Shown: positions 9,551 through 19,814, counted from the stretch's first letter. The stretch: 64,000 nucleotides of DNA from Pedococcus bigeumensis (GCF_006438965.1 NZ_RCZM01000005.1:186001-250000), one strand, 5' to 3'. Notes: a model not told the origin generated them from the sequence alone. Numbers and translations: made by a program.

Positions 9551-9855
9551 GGAGCCACCTTCCTCACGACGAAAACTAGGGCGAACGGCAACATACGTGC
9601 GTCCACAGGGGGCAGGGGTAGGGATCCGAGCGGGGTTGGCACGTTTGGCCTGCGCATCACTGACCGAACGGACTAGAGCGGCCCGGAGAGGCAAACCAGC
9701 ATGCCATCGACTTTGCCGCTAGGGGGAGGGGTCACGGCGCGGAAAGTGCGCCCCGATCCGGTGTTAGCCACCGGTTGCTTTCGAAGGCGTTCGCTGGCTG
9801 CGCGAAGTGACTCAGGTGGTCGCGGCAAGCCGGGACCAGAAGTCCCAGATCGCGC
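9551..9855. other. Intergenic region between conservon and kdp operons
   Basis: About 305 bp hold no credible gene. It should contain the conservon promoter (minus strand) and the 3' end of the kdp transcript. A weak 6-bp stem (CCGGTG/CACCGG, 9758-9774) is the only hairpin seen. A TATGTT near 9590 could be a -10 element on the minus strand, but no convincing -35 goes with it. Confidence 0.4.
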
Positions 9856-10542
9856 TCAGGAAGGGACCACCAGCCGGTACCCCTGGCCGGGCTCGGTCAC
9901 CACGTACTGCGGCCTCGCAGGGTCCGGCTCGAGCTTGCGCCGCAGCTGGTTGGCATACACCCGTAGGTAGTTGGACTCGCGGCCGTATCCCGGCCCCCAG
10001 ACCTCACGGAGCAGGTCCTTCTGGGTCACGAGGTGCCCGCGTCTGCGGGCGAGGGTCTCCAGCAGGCTCCACTCCGTCGGAGTCAGCCGGACCTCGGTGC
10101 CGCCGACGACGGCCCGGCGTTCGGCGAAGTCCAAGGTGAAGTGTGGGGTCCGGACGGACGGCACCAAGGATCCGGCGCCGTCCTCTCGGCGCCGCAGCGC
10201 GACCCGCACCCTCGCCAGGAGCTCGTCCATGGCAAACGGCTTGGTCACGTAGTCGTCGGCGCCGAGGTCGAGCGCCTCCACCTTGTCGACGGAGTCGGTG
10301 CGCGCGGACAGGACGATGACCGGCACGTCGGAGGTCTGCCGCACCCGACGCAACACCTCCACGCCGTCGACGTCCGGCAGTCCGAGGTCGAGGACGATGA
10401 GGTCGGGCCGGGCATCGTGGAAGGCCTGCAAGGCGCTGCGTCCGTCACCGGCCGTCTCGACCGAGTAGTCGCGTGCCCTCAGGTTGATCGCCAACGTGCG
10501 CACGAGGTGCGGCTCGTCGTCGACGACCAGGATCGAGGTCAC
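9856..10542 (-). CDS. kdpE: KdpE response regulator
   Basis: A 228-residue OmpR-family regulator. The receiver domain has the acidic pocket VVDDEP, the phospho-acceptor Asp in IVLDLGLPDVDG near residue 52, and the conserved Lys in YVTKPF. The C-terminal winged helix ends with NYLRVYANQLRRKLEPDP, the form seen in KdpE. It accepts phosphate from KdpD and activates the K+ uptake genes when K+ is low. Its start overlaps the kdpD stop (ATGA). It is the last gene of the operon kdpF-A-B-C-D-E. Confidence 0.95.
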   Translation of the reverse strand: MTSILVVDDEPHLVRTLAINLRARDYSVETAGDGRSALQAFHDARPDLIVLDLGLPDVDGVEVLRRVRQTSDVPVIVLSARTDSVDKVEALDLGADDYVTKPFAMDELLARVRVALRRREDGAGSLVPSVRTPHFTLDFAERRAVVGGTEVRLTPTEWSLLETLARRRGHLVTQKDLLREVWGPGYGRESNYLRVYANQLRRKLEPDPARPQYVVTEPGQGYRLVVPS

Positions 10543-13115
10543 GGAGCCATCCTGTCAGGGCTGAGCCGAGGGGCTTCGGTGCTTCGTCGAGGGGGTTCAG
10601 GGGTTCGTCGGGTGCTCTGCGCTGCCGACCCTGCGTCCCTGGCCAGCTCGATGACGATGGTCAGCCCGCCACCGGGAGTGTCCTCCGCAGCGATGGAGCC
10701 GCCCATCGCCTCCATCAGCCCCCGCGCCACGGCCAGTCCCAGGCCGACCCCGGTTCCCCTCGGCGCGTCCCCATAGCGTTGGAACGGCGCGAAGATCGCG
10801 TCCTTCGCTCCCTCCGGGACCCCCCTGCCGCGGTCGACGACCCGGATCTGGAGTCGGCTGCCCGTCGCGGCCGCATGGACGACGACCTCCGCGGCAGAGT
10901 GCTTGAGCGCGTTCTCCAGCACGTTCGCCAGGACCCGGTCCAGGAGGCCGGCGTCGGCGGCGGCCGGCGGCAGGTCACCGTCGATGCTGATCCGCACCCG
11001 GTCCCCGTCGAGCAACGGGGCGGCCGCCACCGACACGGCACCATCGACGTCGACCGCACTCATCCTGGGCACGACCGAGCCGCTCTGCAGCCGCGACATG
11101 TCGAGCAGGTTCGCCACCAGGACGGTCAGTCGGTCGGTCGACTCCTCGATGGTCTCCAGCAGGTCGGCCCGATCGGCATCGCTGAAGGTGACGTCCGGCT
11201 GGCGCAGGCTCGACGAAGCCGCCTTGATGCTCGCCAACGGTGTCCGCAGGTCGTGCGACACCGCCGCGAGCAGGGCGGTGCGCGCACGGTTGTCCTTGGC
11301 CAGTGCGCGCGCCTCCCGGGCCTGCTGCACCAGCTCGTCGCGGTGCAGCAGCGCGGCGGAGCGAGAGGCGAAGGCGGACACCAACCGGCGGTCGGCTCCC
11401 GACAAGACCCTGCCCACCAGCACGAGCGTGTGGGCGTCGTCGACCGAAGCCCGGACCGATGCGGTGGGGATGCCTGCGACGTCGAAACCGTCGGTGCCCG
11501 ACACCAGGGTCCACGGGTCACGGACGCTGTCACGACGCACCACCGCGGCGCCGTCGACGGCGAAGAACTCCACCGCCTGACGAAGTAGGGCGGAGAGCTG
11601 GTCGCGTTCTCCCAGAAGGGATTCCGCCGAGGCAGCCAATGCTCCGGCCTCGCGTTGCGCTGCGCTCGCGGCGGCCGCCCGCCTCTCACTGACATGCACG
11701 ACCGACGAGACGGCCGCAGCGACGAGGACGAAGACGAGCAGGGCGACGAGGTTCTGCGGGTCGGAGATTGTGAGCGTGTTGACCGGCTCGGTGAAGAACC
11801 AGTTGATCGCCAGGCTGCCCAGGACGGCGGCGGCGAGCGCCGGCCAGAGGCCGCCCACGAGCGCCGTGAGGACCGTGAGCAGGAGGAAGAGGAGCACCTC
11901 GAGCGGCAGGTCGTGCCAGCCGGGAGTGGCCCGGAGTATGCCGGCCAGCGCGGCAGTGCCGACGACGGCCAGCCCCCAGCCCATCGCCGTCCTGCGTGGT
12001 CCCAGGGCGGGGCCGAACCGCAGCGGCGCGCGGACCGTGCGGGTGAGCTCATGGGTCACGAGGTGCACGTCGATGTCACCCGAACCCTCGACGACGCGTT
12101 GCCCTACACCCGTCGAGAGCACCTCCTGCCATCGTCGGCGTCGCGACGCACCGATGACCACCTGACGGGCCGAGACGCCACGCGCGAACTCGAGCAGGGC
12201 GGTGGCGACGTCCTCGCCCTTGACCGTGTGGAAGGTGCCCCCGAGCTCCGCGGTCAGCTGGCGCAGGTCGGCCAGCCCTTCGAGCTTGGCGTCCACGAGC
12301 CCGTCCGGTGGCGTCACATAGACGGCGAGCAGCTCACCTCCGGCCCGCGAGGCGATCTGCGCGCCACGACGCAGCAGGGTCCGACCCTCCACCCCACCGG
12401 TGAGGGCGACGACGACGCGCTCCCGGGTGGGCCACAGCTCGGTGATCTGGTGGTCCGCCCGGTACCGGTCCAGGCCTTCCTCCACCCGGTCGGCCAGCCA
12501 CAGCAGGGACAGCTCGCGCAGGGCCGACAGGTTGCCCTCGCGGAAGTAGTTGGCCAGGGCCGCATCGACCTGCTCCGCGGCATACACGTTGCCGTGCGCC
12601 AGCCGGCGCCGCAGCGCCTGCGGTGACATGTCGACCAGCTCGATCTGGTCGGCCGACCGGACCACCTCGTCGGGGACGGTCTCCTGCTGGCGCACCCCGG
12701 TGATCGCCTCGACGACGTCGTTGAGCGACTCGAGGTGCTGGATGTTGACGGTCGAGATGACGTCGATGCCGGCGACGAGGAGGTCCTCGACGTCCTGCCA
12801 CCGCTTCAGGTGGTCGCTGCCCGGGGCATTGGTGTGGGCGAGCTCGTCGATGAGCACCACCTCGGGGCGCCGCGCCAGGATCGCGGGGACGTCGAGCTCG
12901 GCGATGGTGCTGTCGCGATAGGACACCGATCGCAGCGGCACCCTCTCCATGCCCTCCATGAGCCCCGCCGTGTAGGGGCGCCCGTGGCTCTCGCAGACGC
13001 CGATGACGACATCGGTGCCGCGTTCCCGGCGACGGATTGCCTCGGAGAGCATGGCGACCGTCTTGCCGACACCTGGCGCGGCACCGAGGTAGACCCGCAG
13101 CACTCCCCTGCTCAT
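10539..13115 (-). CDS. kdpD: KdpD K+ sensor histidine kinase
   Basis: An 858-residue kinase with full KdpD architecture. The N-terminal KdpD domain has Walker A GAAPGVGKT near residue 10 and DELAHTN near 107. A Usp-like domain lies near 240-360, four clustered transmembrane helices (DUF4118) near 385-490, and a GAF-like stretch follows. HisKA carries the phospho-His in AVSHDLRTP near 619, then HATPase motifs NVLENALKHS and DRGRGVPEG. It senses K+ limitation or turgor and phosphorylates KdpE. The ATG at 13115 begins right at the KdpD domain. An octamer GTATGCCG occurs in the sensor part, and another lies at 11936 using the rare codon ATA. Confidence 0.95.
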   Translation of the reverse strand: MSRGVLRVYLGAAPGVGKTVAMLSEAIRRRERGTDVVIGVCESHGRPYTAGLMEGMERVPLRSVSYRDSTIAELDVPAILARRPEVVLIDELAHTNAPGSDHLKRWQDVEDLLVAGIDVISTVNIQHLESLNDVVEAITGVRQQETVPDEVVRSADQIELVDMSPQALRRRLAHGNVYAAEQVDAALANYFREGNLSALRELSLLWLADRVEEGLDRYRADHQITELWPTRERVVVALTGGVEGRTLLRRGAQIASRAGGELLAVYVTPPDGLVDAKLEGLADLRQLTAELGGTFHTVKGEDVATALLEFARGVSARQVVIGASRRRRWQEVLSTGVGQRVVEGSGDIDVHLVTHELTRTVRAPLRFGPALGPRRTAMGWGLAVVGTAALAGILRATPGWHDLPLEVLLFLLLTVLTALVGGLWPALAAAVLGSLAINWFFTEPVNTLTISDPQNLVALLVFVLVAAAVSSVVHVSERRAAAASAAQREAGALAASAESLLGERDQLSALLRQAVEFFAVDGAAVVRRDSVRDPWTLVSGTDGFDVAGIPTASVRASVDDAHTLVLVGRVLSGADRRLVSAFASRSAALLHRDELVQQAREARALAKDNRARTALLAAVSHDLRTPLASIKAASSSLRQPDVTFSDADRADLLETIEESTDRLTVLVANLLDMSRLQSGSVVPRMSAVDVDGAVSVAAAPLLDGDRVRISIDGDLPPAAADAGLLDRVLANVLENALKHSAAEVVVHAAATGSRLQIRVVDRGRGVPEGAKDAIFAPFQRYGDAPRGTGVGLGLAVARGLMEAMGGSIAAEDTPGGGLTIVIELARDAGSAAQSTRRTPEPPRRSTEAPRLSPDRMAP

Positions 13116-13161
13116 GAGCCGATTGTCGCCCCTAGCTCAGGCGGTGCGGCGGACGGGCGGT

Positions 13162-13731
13162 TCATCGGCCGGCCGCGTCCTGCACCGCGAGGTTGAGCTC
13201 GAGCACGTTGACGCGGGGTTCTCCGAGGAAACCGAGCGAACGACCCTGCGTGTTCGCCTGCACGAGCTTCATCACCTCAGCGCGGGAGAGGCCGTTGGCG
13301 GCGGCCACCCGATGGGCCTGGGCCCGGGCGTTTGCGGGCGAGATCTGTGGGTCCAGGCCGCTCGAGGACGCGGTGAGCGCATCGGCGGGAGCGGATCCCG
13401 AATTCGTTGCTGCGTATGCCGCGGCGCGCTCCTTCACCGTCTTGACCTGGTCGGGGTCGCTCGCGGCCAGGTTCGAACCCCCGCTAACGCCGCCGGCATA
13501 CTCGCTGGCCGAAGGGCGGCCCTGGAAGAAGCGCGCGTCGGTGAAGCTCTGGCCCAGCAGGGTGGATCCGACCACGGCACCGTCGCGGTGGACGAGCGAA
13601 CCTCCAGCCTGGTCGGCGAAGGCGACCCGGCCGATGCCCCACACCGCGGCCGGGTAGAGCACCCCGAGCAGGAGGGTGAGGACGAGCATCATCCGCATTG
13701 AGGCCACGAGCTGACGAAGGTTCGAGGACAT
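13162..13731 (-). CDS. kdpC: KdpC subunit of the K+-transporting ATPase
   Basis: This 189-residue protein has one N-terminal membrane helix (VLTLLLGVLYPAAVWGIGRV) and then a periplasm-facing domain with the family motifs GRPSASEY and ASGLDPQISPANARAQAHRVA. KdpC stabilises the KdpFABC complex and raises K+ affinity. The ATG at 13731 places the helix at the N terminus as in homologues. It lies four bases after kdpB and 46 bp before kdpD. Two octamer copies (13414, 13494) fall inside the gene. Confidence 0.95.
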   Translation of the reverse strand: MSSNLRQLVASMRMMLVLTLLLGVLYPAAVWGIGRVAFADQAGGSLVHRDGAVVGSTLLGQSFTDARFFQGRPSASEYAGGVSGGSNLAASDPDQVKTVKERAAAYAATNSGSAPADALTASSSGLDPQISPANARAQAHRVAAANGLSRAEVMKLVQANTQGRSLGFLGEPRVNVLELNLAVQDAAGR

Positions 13732-13735
13732 GTGA

Positions 13736-15757
13736 TCAGGCCAATCCGGGGAGGAGGGAGACGACGAGGTCGATGAGCTTGATGCCGATGAAGGGGGCGA
13801 TGACCCCACCGACTCCGTAGACGAGGAGGTTGCGACGGAGCATCTGCGCTGCTGTTGACGGCCTGTAGCGAACTCCCCTGAGCGCCAACGGAATCAGCGC
13901 AAGGATGATGAGCGCGTTGAAGATGACTGCCGACAGCATCGCCGACTCGGACGAGGACAGCCGCATGATGTTGAGCGCGTCCAGCCCGGGGAAGAGTCCG
14001 ATGAACATTGCCGGGATGATGGCGAAGTACTTCGCGATGTCGTTGGCGATCGAGAAGGTCGTGAGGGCGCCGCGGGTGATGAGCAGCTGCTTGCCGATCT
14101 CGACGATCTCGATGAGCTTGGTCGGGTCCGAGTCGAGGTCGACCATGTTGCCCGCCTCCTTCGCGGCCGAGGTGCCCGAGTTCATCGCGACGCCGACGTC
14201 GGCCTGGGCCAGAGCGGGGGCGTCGTTGGTCCCGTCACCCGTCATCGCGACGAGCCGGCCGCCCTCCTGCTCCTTCCTGATGAGGCGCATCTTGTCCTCG
14301 GGGGTCGCCTCGGCGAGAAAGTCGTCGACGCCTGCTTCCTTGGCGATGGCAGCGGCCGTCAGGGCGTTGTCGCCGGTGATCATCACGGTGCGAATTCCCA
14401 TGGCACGCATGACATCGAAGCGTTCGCGCATCCCTGGCTTGACCACGTCCTTGAGGTGGACGACGCCGAGCGCCCGGGCCTGCGAGGAACCGCTCTGCTG
14501 GGCCACGACGAGGGGCGTGCCACCGGACGAGCTGATCCCGTCGACGAGGACCTCGACCCGGCTGGGCATCGACCCCCCGGACTCCTCTACCCAGGCGCGC
14601 ACTGCCGAGGTGGCCCCCTTGCGGATGCGCGTTCCGTCGAGGAGGTCGACGCCCGACATCCGGGTCATGGCGCTGAACTCGATGAACTCCGCGCCCTCCC
14701 GACCGAGCGCCTCGGCGCTGCGCCCGCCGTTGACGCCGTAGGACGTGTGGGCCAGCTCGATGATCGACTTGCCTTCCGGCGTGGAGTCCGCGAGCGAGGA
14801 AAGGTAGGCCGCCTCGGCCAGCTCGCCGTCGGCCGGGTCGCCGCCGAGGAGCTCGGTGGCCTGACGGTTGCCGAAGGTGATCGTCCCGGTCTTGTCGAGC
14901 AGCAGCGTGGACACGTCGCCGGCGGCTTCGACGGCCCGGCCCGACATGGCGAGGACGTTGCGCTGCACCAGCCGGTCCATGCCTGCGATCCCGATCGCGG
15001 AGAGCAGGGCGCCGATGGTGGTCGGGATGAGGCAGACGAGCAGGGCGATGAGGACGACCACCGGTTGGGTCCGACCCGAGTAGGACGCGAGCGGCTGGAT
15101 CGCCATGACGGTCACGAGGAACACGATCGTGAGCGTGGTCAGCAGGATGGTCAGGGCGATCTCGTTGGGGGTCTTCTGCCGCTGGGCACCCTCGACGAGG
15201 GCGATCATCCGGTCGATGAAGCTCTCTCCCGGCTTGGTCGTGATCTGGACGACGATCCGGTCGGACAGCACCGTCGTGCCACCGGTGACCGCGCTGCGGT
15301 CACCACCGGACTCGCGGATGACGGGCGCGGACTCACCGGTGATGGCGGACTCGTCGACGGTGGCGACACCCTCGACGATCTCGCCGTCCCCGGGGATGAC
15401 TTGTCCGGTCTCGACGACCACCTTGTCCCCGATGGTGAGGTCGCTGCCGGGCACCGACTCCTCGATGCCGTCCGCACGCAGGCGGCGGGCCATCGTCTCC
15501 CGCTTGGCAGCACGCAGGCTGGCGGCCTGGGCCTTGCCGCGGCCTTCGGCCACCGCCTCTGCCGCGTTGGCGAAGAGCACGGTAGCCCACAGCCAGACGG
15601 CGATCGACCAGCTGAAGACGCTGGGGTCCTTTATCGCCAGCCCTGTGGTCAGGACCGAACCGACCCACACCACGAAGATGACGGGCGACCGGAAGACGTG
15701 GCGGGGGTCGAGCTTGGCGAACGCCTGGGGTACGACGTTCAGCAACGAGCGGGTCAT
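13736..15757 (-). CDS. kdpB: KdpB, ATP-hydrolysing subunit of the K+-transporting ATPase
   Basis: This 673-residue P-type ATPase of class IA has the actuator motif TGES (AITGESAPV), the phosphorylated Asp in [13 protein letters not shown] near residue 288, and the hinge [18 protein letters not shown]. KdpB couples ATP hydrolysis to K+ transfer through KdpA. The length matches the family. The ATG at 15757 overlaps the kdpA stop in the ATGA arrangement, so translation is coupled. Confidence 0.97.
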   Translation of the reverse strand: MTRSLLNVVPQAFAKLDPRHVFRSPVIFVVWVGSVLTTGLAIKDPSVFSWSIAVWLWATVLFANAAEAVAEGRGKAQAASLRAAKRETMARRLRADGIEESVPGSDLTIGDKVVVETGQVIPGDGEIVEGVATVDESAITGESAPVIRESGGDRSAVTGGTTVLSDRIVVQITTKPGESFIDRMIALVEGAQRQKTPNEIALTILLTTLTIVFLVTVMAIQPLASYSGRTQPVVVLIALLVCLIPTTIGALLSAIGIAGMDRLVQRNVLAMSGRAVEAAGDVSTLLLDKTGTITFGNRQATELLGGDPADGELAEAAYLSSLADSTPEGKSIIELAHTSYGVNGGRSAEALGREGAEFIEFSAMTRMSGVDLLDGTRIRKGATSAVRAWVEESGGSMPSRVEVLVDGISSSGGTPLVVAQQSGSSQARALGVVHLKDVVKPGMRERFDVMRAMGIRTVMITGDNALTAAAIAKEAGVDDFLAEATPEDKMRLIRKEQEGGRLVAMTGDGTNDAPALAQADVGVAMNSGTSAAKEAGNMVDLDSDPTKLIEIVEIGKQLLITRGALTTFSIANDIAKYFAIIPAMFIGLFPGLDALNIMRLSSSESAMLSAVIFNALIILALIPLALRGVRYRPSTAAQMLRRNLLVYGVGGVIAPFIGIKLIDLVVSLLPGLA

Positions 15758-17403
15758 GACAGTGCCTCCGCGATGGGACCGAGAGCGAGGGCCGGGAAGA
15801 AGGTGAGCCCGGCGACGACGAGGGCGATGCCGGTCACGAGACCGACGAAGAGCGGTGTGTGGGTGGGCATGGTTCCGACCGTGACCGGCCGTTTGCGCTG
15901 CTCGACGAGCAGACCGGCGAGGCGCAGCACCAGCAGCATCGGGATGAACCGTCCGAGCAGCATGCAGATGGCGAGCGTCAGGTTGTACCAAGGGGTGTCT
16001 GCGGTCAGTCCGGCGAACGCGCTCCCGTTGTTGTTGGCCGCCGACGCATAGGCGTACAGAACCTCGGTGAGTCCGTGAGGGCCGGAGGCCGACATCGTGG
16101 ATCGCGGTCCGTCGCTGGCCAGCGAGATCCCGGCGAAGACGAGGACCAGTACCGGCATGACCAGGATGTACAGCGCGGCGCAGGTCACCTCGCGCCGACC
16201 GATGGTCTTGCCCAGGTACTCCGGCGTCCGACCCACCATGAGGCCCGCGACGAAGACCGCGAGCAGGGCCACGATGACGATGCCGTACAGGCCTGAGCCG
16301 ACACCACCCGGCGACACCTCGCCGAGGACCATGTTGGCCAGGACCGCGCCGCCACCGAGCGGGCTGTAGCTCTCGTGCATCGAGTTGACGGCGCCGGTGG
16401 AGGTGCTCGTCGTCGATGCCGCGAAAAGCGTTGAGCCCCAGACCCCGAAGCGCTGTTCCTTGCCCTCCATGGCGCCGGTTGAGGCCCCGGAGGCGTGCAC
16501 CTCGGCCCAGGTCGTCAGGGCCACACCGCCGGCCCAGAGGAGACCTGCGAAGCCACCGAGGGCCCAGCCCTGCCTGCGGTCGCCGACCATGATCCCGTAG
16601 GTGCGGGTCAGCGCGAACGGGATGACGAGCAGCAGGAAGATCTCGAAGATGTTGGTCAGGGGGTTCGGGTTCTCGAAAGGATGCGCGGAGTTGGCATTGA
16701 AGTAGCCACCGCCATTGGTGCCGAGCTCCTTGATGGCCTCTTGCGAGGCGACGAGGCCCCCGCGGATCACCTGCTCGACACCGGAGAAGCCGTGGATGGT
16801 CAGGGGCGCGCTGAGGTTCTGGATGACACCACCGGCGAGGAGGAGCACCGCTGCGAGCACCGAACCCGGCAGCAGCACGCGCACCACGCCGCGGACCAGG
16901 TCGACCCAGAAGTTGCCGATGGCTGAAGCGCTGTGCCGTGCCAGGGCCCGGATGAGCGCGACCGCTACCGCGAGCCCGACGGCCGCGGACACGAAGTTCT
17001 GCACGGTCAGGCCCACCGTCTGGACCAGCGGCGTGGCACCCGCCTCACCGGCATACGACTGCCAGTTGGTGTTGGTGACAAAGGAGACCGCTGTGTTGAT
17101 GGCGGTGGTGACGCCCATGCCGTCGGAGCCCTGCCTGCCCGGCAGATGGGTCTGGGCGACGATCAGCGCGAAGAGCGCTGCGATGCCCAGCACCGAGAAC
17201 GCCACGACGCTCGTGGCGTAGGCCCGCCAGCCCTGCTCGGAGTCAGGATCGACACGGACCAGCCGGTAGATCGCCTTCTCGGCGCGCCAGTGCCGGGTGT
17301 CGGTGAACACCTTCGCCATCCAGGCCCCGACGGGGTGGTAGCAGAGGGCCAGCAGGAGGACGAGGAGGCCGATGGTCAGCAGGCCACTGAGGGTCTCGGA
17401 CAT
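15754..17403 (-). CDS. kdpA: KdpA, K+-binding channel subunit
   Basis: A 549-residue protein with about ten membrane helices, derived from the four-fold selectivity-filter architecture of K+ channels. Recognisable filter segments include [27 protein letters not shown] and [10 protein letters not shown]. It is the translocation pore of the Kdp complex. The ATG at 17403 coincides with the kdpF stop (TGATG overlap). An octamer GTATGCCG at 17049 encodes Ser-Tyr-Ala. Confidence 0.97.
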   Translation of the reverse strand: MSETLSGLLTIGLLVLLLALCYHPVGAWMAKVFTDTRHWRAEKAIYRLVRVDPDSEQGWRAYATSVVAFSVLGIAALFALIVAQTHLPGRQGSDGMGVTTAINTAVSFVTNTNWQSYAGEAGATPLVQTVGLTVQNFVSAAVGLAVAVALIRALARHSASAIGNFWVDLVRGVVRVLLPGSVLAAVLLLAGGVIQNLSAPLTIHGFSGVEQVIRGGLVASQEAIKELGTNGGGYFNANSAHPFENPNPLTNIFEIFLLLVIPFALTRTYGIMVGDRRQGWALGGFAGLLWAGGVALTTWAEVHASGASTGAMEGKEQRFGVWGSTLFAASTTSTSTGAVNSMHESYSPLGGGAVLANMVLGEVSPGGVGSGLYGIVIVALLAVFVAGLMVGRTPEYLGKTIGRREVTCAALYILVMPVLVLVFAGISLASDGPRSTMSASGPHGLTEVLYAYASAANNNGSAFAGLTADTPWYNLTLAICMLLGRFIPMLLVLRLAGLLVEQRKRPVTVGTMPTHTPLFVGLVTGIALVVAGLTFFPALALGPIAEALS

Positions 17404-17489
17404 CAGAACCGCTCCGGACGGAGCAAGGCGTACACGAGGTAGCCGAGCAGGGCGATGCCGATGACTGCGGCGACAAGGTTTTCGATCAC
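17403..17489 (-). CDS. kdpF: KdpF small stabilising subunit
   Basis: A 28-residue single-helix protein that I translated directly. It starts at a GTG (17489), begins VIENLVAAVIGIALLGYLVY and ends ALLRPERF. This matches KdpF, a small hydrophobic peptide that packs against KdpA and stabilises the complex. Its TGA overlaps the kdpA ATG. It is the first gene of the operon, so the operon promoter lies between 17490 and about 17620. Confidence 0.85.
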   Translation of the reverse strand: MIENLVAAVIGIALLGYLVYALLRPERF

Positions 17490-17550
17490 GGTGCCAGTCA
17501 ACGACTTCCGGTCGGCCAGCTGGCCCTCGTTGACGCCGCCCTGACACCCG

Positions 17551-17590
17551 TTGACGCGATCTTGACGACCCGGCATACAGATCGCGTCAA
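17551..17590. promoter_or_regulatory. 11-bp inverted repeat between kdpF and the divergent DUF4118 gene; candidate KdpE operator
   Basis: Arms TTGACGCGATC (17551-17561) and GATCGCGTCAA (17580-17590) are perfect inverted copies separated by 18 bp. They lie 62 bp upstream of kdpF and about 40 bp upstream of the divergent gene. Additional TTGAC words (17562, 17595) surround it. The placement suggests control of both transcripts; the binding protein is inferred. Confidence 0.5.
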
Positions 17591-17631
17591 GAGCCTTGAC
17601 CGCGGCTCCGGCGGCGATGCGTCATGAAGGT

Positions 17632-18375
17632 ATGGACATCGAGCAGCTCGTCTCGCAACGCAGGCCCTGGGTCATCACCGTCGCCGCAGCCGTCCCCCTG
17701 GCGCTGTGCGCCGCGATCGGCGCGGCGCCCGACAGTGTGCCGGACGCGAGCGCTGCGGTGGCGCTGGTCGTGGTCATCGTGGCCGCGTCGGCGACCGGCA
17801 TCCGCGCGGCCGGGTTGGCGGCTGCGGTATCCAGCGCAGTCTGGTTTGACTTCTTCCTCACTCAGCCGTACCGGAGCTTTGCGATCGACAGCGCCGAGGA
17901 CATCGAGGTGGCGCTCCTGCTCCTCGTGGTGGGGATAGCCGTCACCGAGCTGGCCCTGTGGGGGCAACACCAGCGGGCCGACCTGAGCCGGCAGCGGGGT
18001 TACCTCGACGGTGTGATGGCCACGGCCGAGTCCGTGGCGCAGGACGCTGGCGCGTCGAGTGTGACCAGCGCGGTGGCCGACCGGATCCGTGAGGTGCTGG
18101 ACCTCGACCGGTGTGAGTTCGTGGCGAGCGGCACGGTCCCGGGCGGGCCGCTGCTCGAGCGGGACGGGTCGGTCACCCGCGGCGGCAGCTCGCTCGACGT
18201 GGACCGTGGCGGGCTGCCGATCGACAGCACCATCGTCCTCCCGGTCCGCAGCGGAACGGCGGCGCGCGGCTACTTCCAGCTCACGGCGGCGTCGCGCGTC
18301 GCCCGTCCGACTCGCGACCAGCGACGCGTGGCCGTGCTCCTCGCCGACCAGGTAGCCGCCCTCTCGACCGTGTGA
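17632..18375 (+). CDS. DUF4118 membrane sensor-like protein (KdpD sensor module without a kinase)
   Basis: About 247 residues. Four hydrophobic helices occupy roughly residues 12-110, with the DUF4118 hallmark AAVSSAVWFDFFLTQPYRSFAI. A GAF-like soluble domain follows (SVTSAVADRIREVLDLDRCEF, then STIVLPVRSGTAARGYFQL). This is the sensor half of a KdpD-type kinase without HisKA or HATPase. It is transcribed divergently from kdpFABC across a shared inverted repeat, so it may modulate K+ or turgor sensing; that is inference. The start is unsure: ATG 17632 has GAAGG too close upstream, and ATG 17617 is an alternative. Confidence 0.75.
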   Translation: MDIEQLVSQRRPWVITVAAAVPLALCAAIGAAPDSVPDASAAVALVVVIVAASATGIRAAGLAAAVSSAVWFDFFLTQPYRSFAIDSAEDIEVALLLLVVGIAVTELALWGQHQRADLSRQRGYLDGVMATAESVAQDAGASSVTSAVADRIREVLDLDRCEFVASGTVPGGPLLERDGSVTRGGSSLDVDRGGLPIDSTIVLPVRSGTAARGYFQLTAASRVARPTRDQRRVAVLLADQVAALSTV

Positions 18376-18400
18376 TCGCCCGGTCGACCAGACTGGGCGC

Positions 18401-18838
18401 GTGCCCGCCTCGTGGAGCGACGTGATTGCGCCCGGCCCGTGGTGGTCGCTGGCTGCGGCTGTCGGCGGTGGCCTGGTGCTCCTGTGGGTGACCCTGGTCG
18501 CCGCCCTGTGGGTGGTCCGGCCGGACGACCTGCGGTTGCGCGAGGCGTTGCGCCTGCTGCCCGACGTCGTCCGCCTCCTGCGGCGCCTCGCGGTGGACTC
18601 CGCGGTGCCGCGTGGCGCGCGGGTTCGCCTGTGGCTGCTGCTCGCCTATCTCGCGAGCCCGATCGACGTCGTGCCGGACTTCCTGCCGGTCATCGGCTAC
18701 GCCGACGACGCGATCCTGGTGGCAGTGGTGCTGCGGTCGGTGACCCGACGGGCTGGCGCCGAGGCCCTCGAGCGGCACTGGCCCGGCACCCCTCAAGGAC
18801 TGGAGGCGGTCCGCACGCTGGCTGGGCTGCACGACTGA
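18401..18838 (+). CDS. DUF1232 (YkvA-like) membrane protein
   Basis: A 145-residue protein with one N-terminal helix (SLAAAVGGGLVLLWVTLVAA) and the DUF1232 signature ARVRLWLLLAYLASPIDVVPDFLPVIGYADDA. The family is widespread and of unknown function. It starts at GTG 18401, 25 bp after the DUF4118 gene on the same strand, so the two are probably co-transcribed. Confidence 0.8.
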   Translation: MPASWSDVIAPGPWWSLAAAVGGGLVLLWVTLVAALWVVRPDDLRLREALRLLPDVVRLLRRLAVDSAVPRGARVRLWLLLAYLASPIDVVPDFLPVIGYADDAILVAVVLRSVTRRAGAEALERHWPGTPQGLEAVRTLAGLHD

Positions 18839-19025
18839 CCCGGGGTGCAGCAACGGTCCCGGGAGTGGGTCATGTGACGTCTTGTGCCTGGACGCCACCG
18901 CCCGACACCGTGATAGACCTACCTCTGGCTGATCCGCATTTGCGCAGGTCAGGGGCCTATGGCAGACCCTTTGAGGGCTAGGCTCGAGACGCTCCCCGAG
19001 AACCCGGCAGCAGAAGGGACCAGCA

Positions 19026-19814
19026 GTGACACAGGTACCGGAACCTCACACTGCAGCCATCGAGTCTCGCGACCGCAAGACGCGCTTGCTCCTGGCCGGC
19101 ACCGCCCTGGCCGCTGTCGCCGTACCCTTCGTGCTGCTGCTCGTGCTGGTGGAGGACAAGTGGGAGCCGCTCGCCGAGGCCGACAGGAATGCTCGCGACA
19201 GCCTGCACCAGTTCGCGTTGGACCACTCCACCTTTGTGACGGTGATGCGGGTCATCAGCGACTCGGGCTCCTCCCTCGCCTGGCAGGTCGTGCTGGGGGC
19301 CGTGGCCCTCTGGCTCCTGTGGCGGCGCCTGTGGCGACTGGCAGCGTTCGTCGTGGTGACCGGCATCGGCTCGTCCCTGCTCAACACTGCGGTCAAGGCA
19401 GTGGTCAATCGCCCCCGCCCGTTGGTCGACCACCCACTGGTGCACCTTCCGGGCGCGAGCTTTCCCAGTGGTCACGCCCAGGCGGCGATGACTGGCTACT
19501 CGCTGCTGCTGCTCGTGTTCCTCCCCGTGATCTCGCCACGATGGCGCAAGCCGGTGATCGCCGCAGCGGCCCTCATGGTTCTGGCCATCGCGTTCTCGCG
19601 GGTTGCCCTGGCCGCGCACTTCGTGTCCGACGTCGTGGCGGGGATCGTCCTCGGAGCCGCCTGGACCGCAGCGATGGCTGCCGTGTTCAGCGCCTGGCGG
19701 CTGCACCGCGGCCGCTCCGCCGGGAACGTCGTCCGCGGGCTGGCCCCCGAACAGGCACAACGGCTGGATCCCACCAACAAGCCGACCCAGCCCAGCGCAC
19801 CTCACCAGGAGTAG
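19026..19814 (+). CDS. PAP2 family membrane phosphatase
   Basis: A 262-residue integral membrane protein with the three-part phosphatase signature: KAVVNRPRP near residue 125, PSGHAQAA near 148, and a late SRVALAAHFVSDVVAG near 190-205 carrying the catalytic His. Members dephosphorylate lipid phosphates such as phosphatidate or undecaprenyl diphosphate. The start is GTG 19026 with AGAAGGGA upstream. The adjacent second PAP2 gene begins six bases after the stop. Confidence 0.88.
   Translation: MTQVPEPHTAAIESRDRKTRLLLAGTALAAVAVPFVLLLVLVEDKWEPLAEADRNARDSLHQFALDHSTFVTVMRVISDSGSSLAWQVVLGAVALWLLWRRLWRLAAFVVVTGIGSSLLNTAVKAVVNRPRPLVDHPLVHLPGASFPSGHAQAAMTGYSLLLLVFLPVISPRWRKPVIAAAALMVLAIAFSRVALAAHFVSDVVAGIVLGAAWTAAMAAVFSAWRLHRGRSAGNVVRGLAPEQAQRLDPTNKPTQPSAPHQE

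Noticed and set aside
6035-9676. Long plus-strand frames (482 and 726 codons) opposite the conservon kinase
   Set aside because: They result from the lack of stops in the antisense of a high-GC gene; Gly/Leu/Asp-only sequence with no domain, while the minus frame has clear HATPase motifs.
9551-9694. Upstream extension of the kinase to 9694
   Set aside because: It adds 48 residues before the first membrane helix without a ribosome site; GTG 9550 has a good AGGAAGGTGG.
9758-9774. CCGGTG/CACCGG hairpin as kdp terminator
   Set aside because: Only six base pairs and ~80 bp beyond the kdpE stop; too weak to call.
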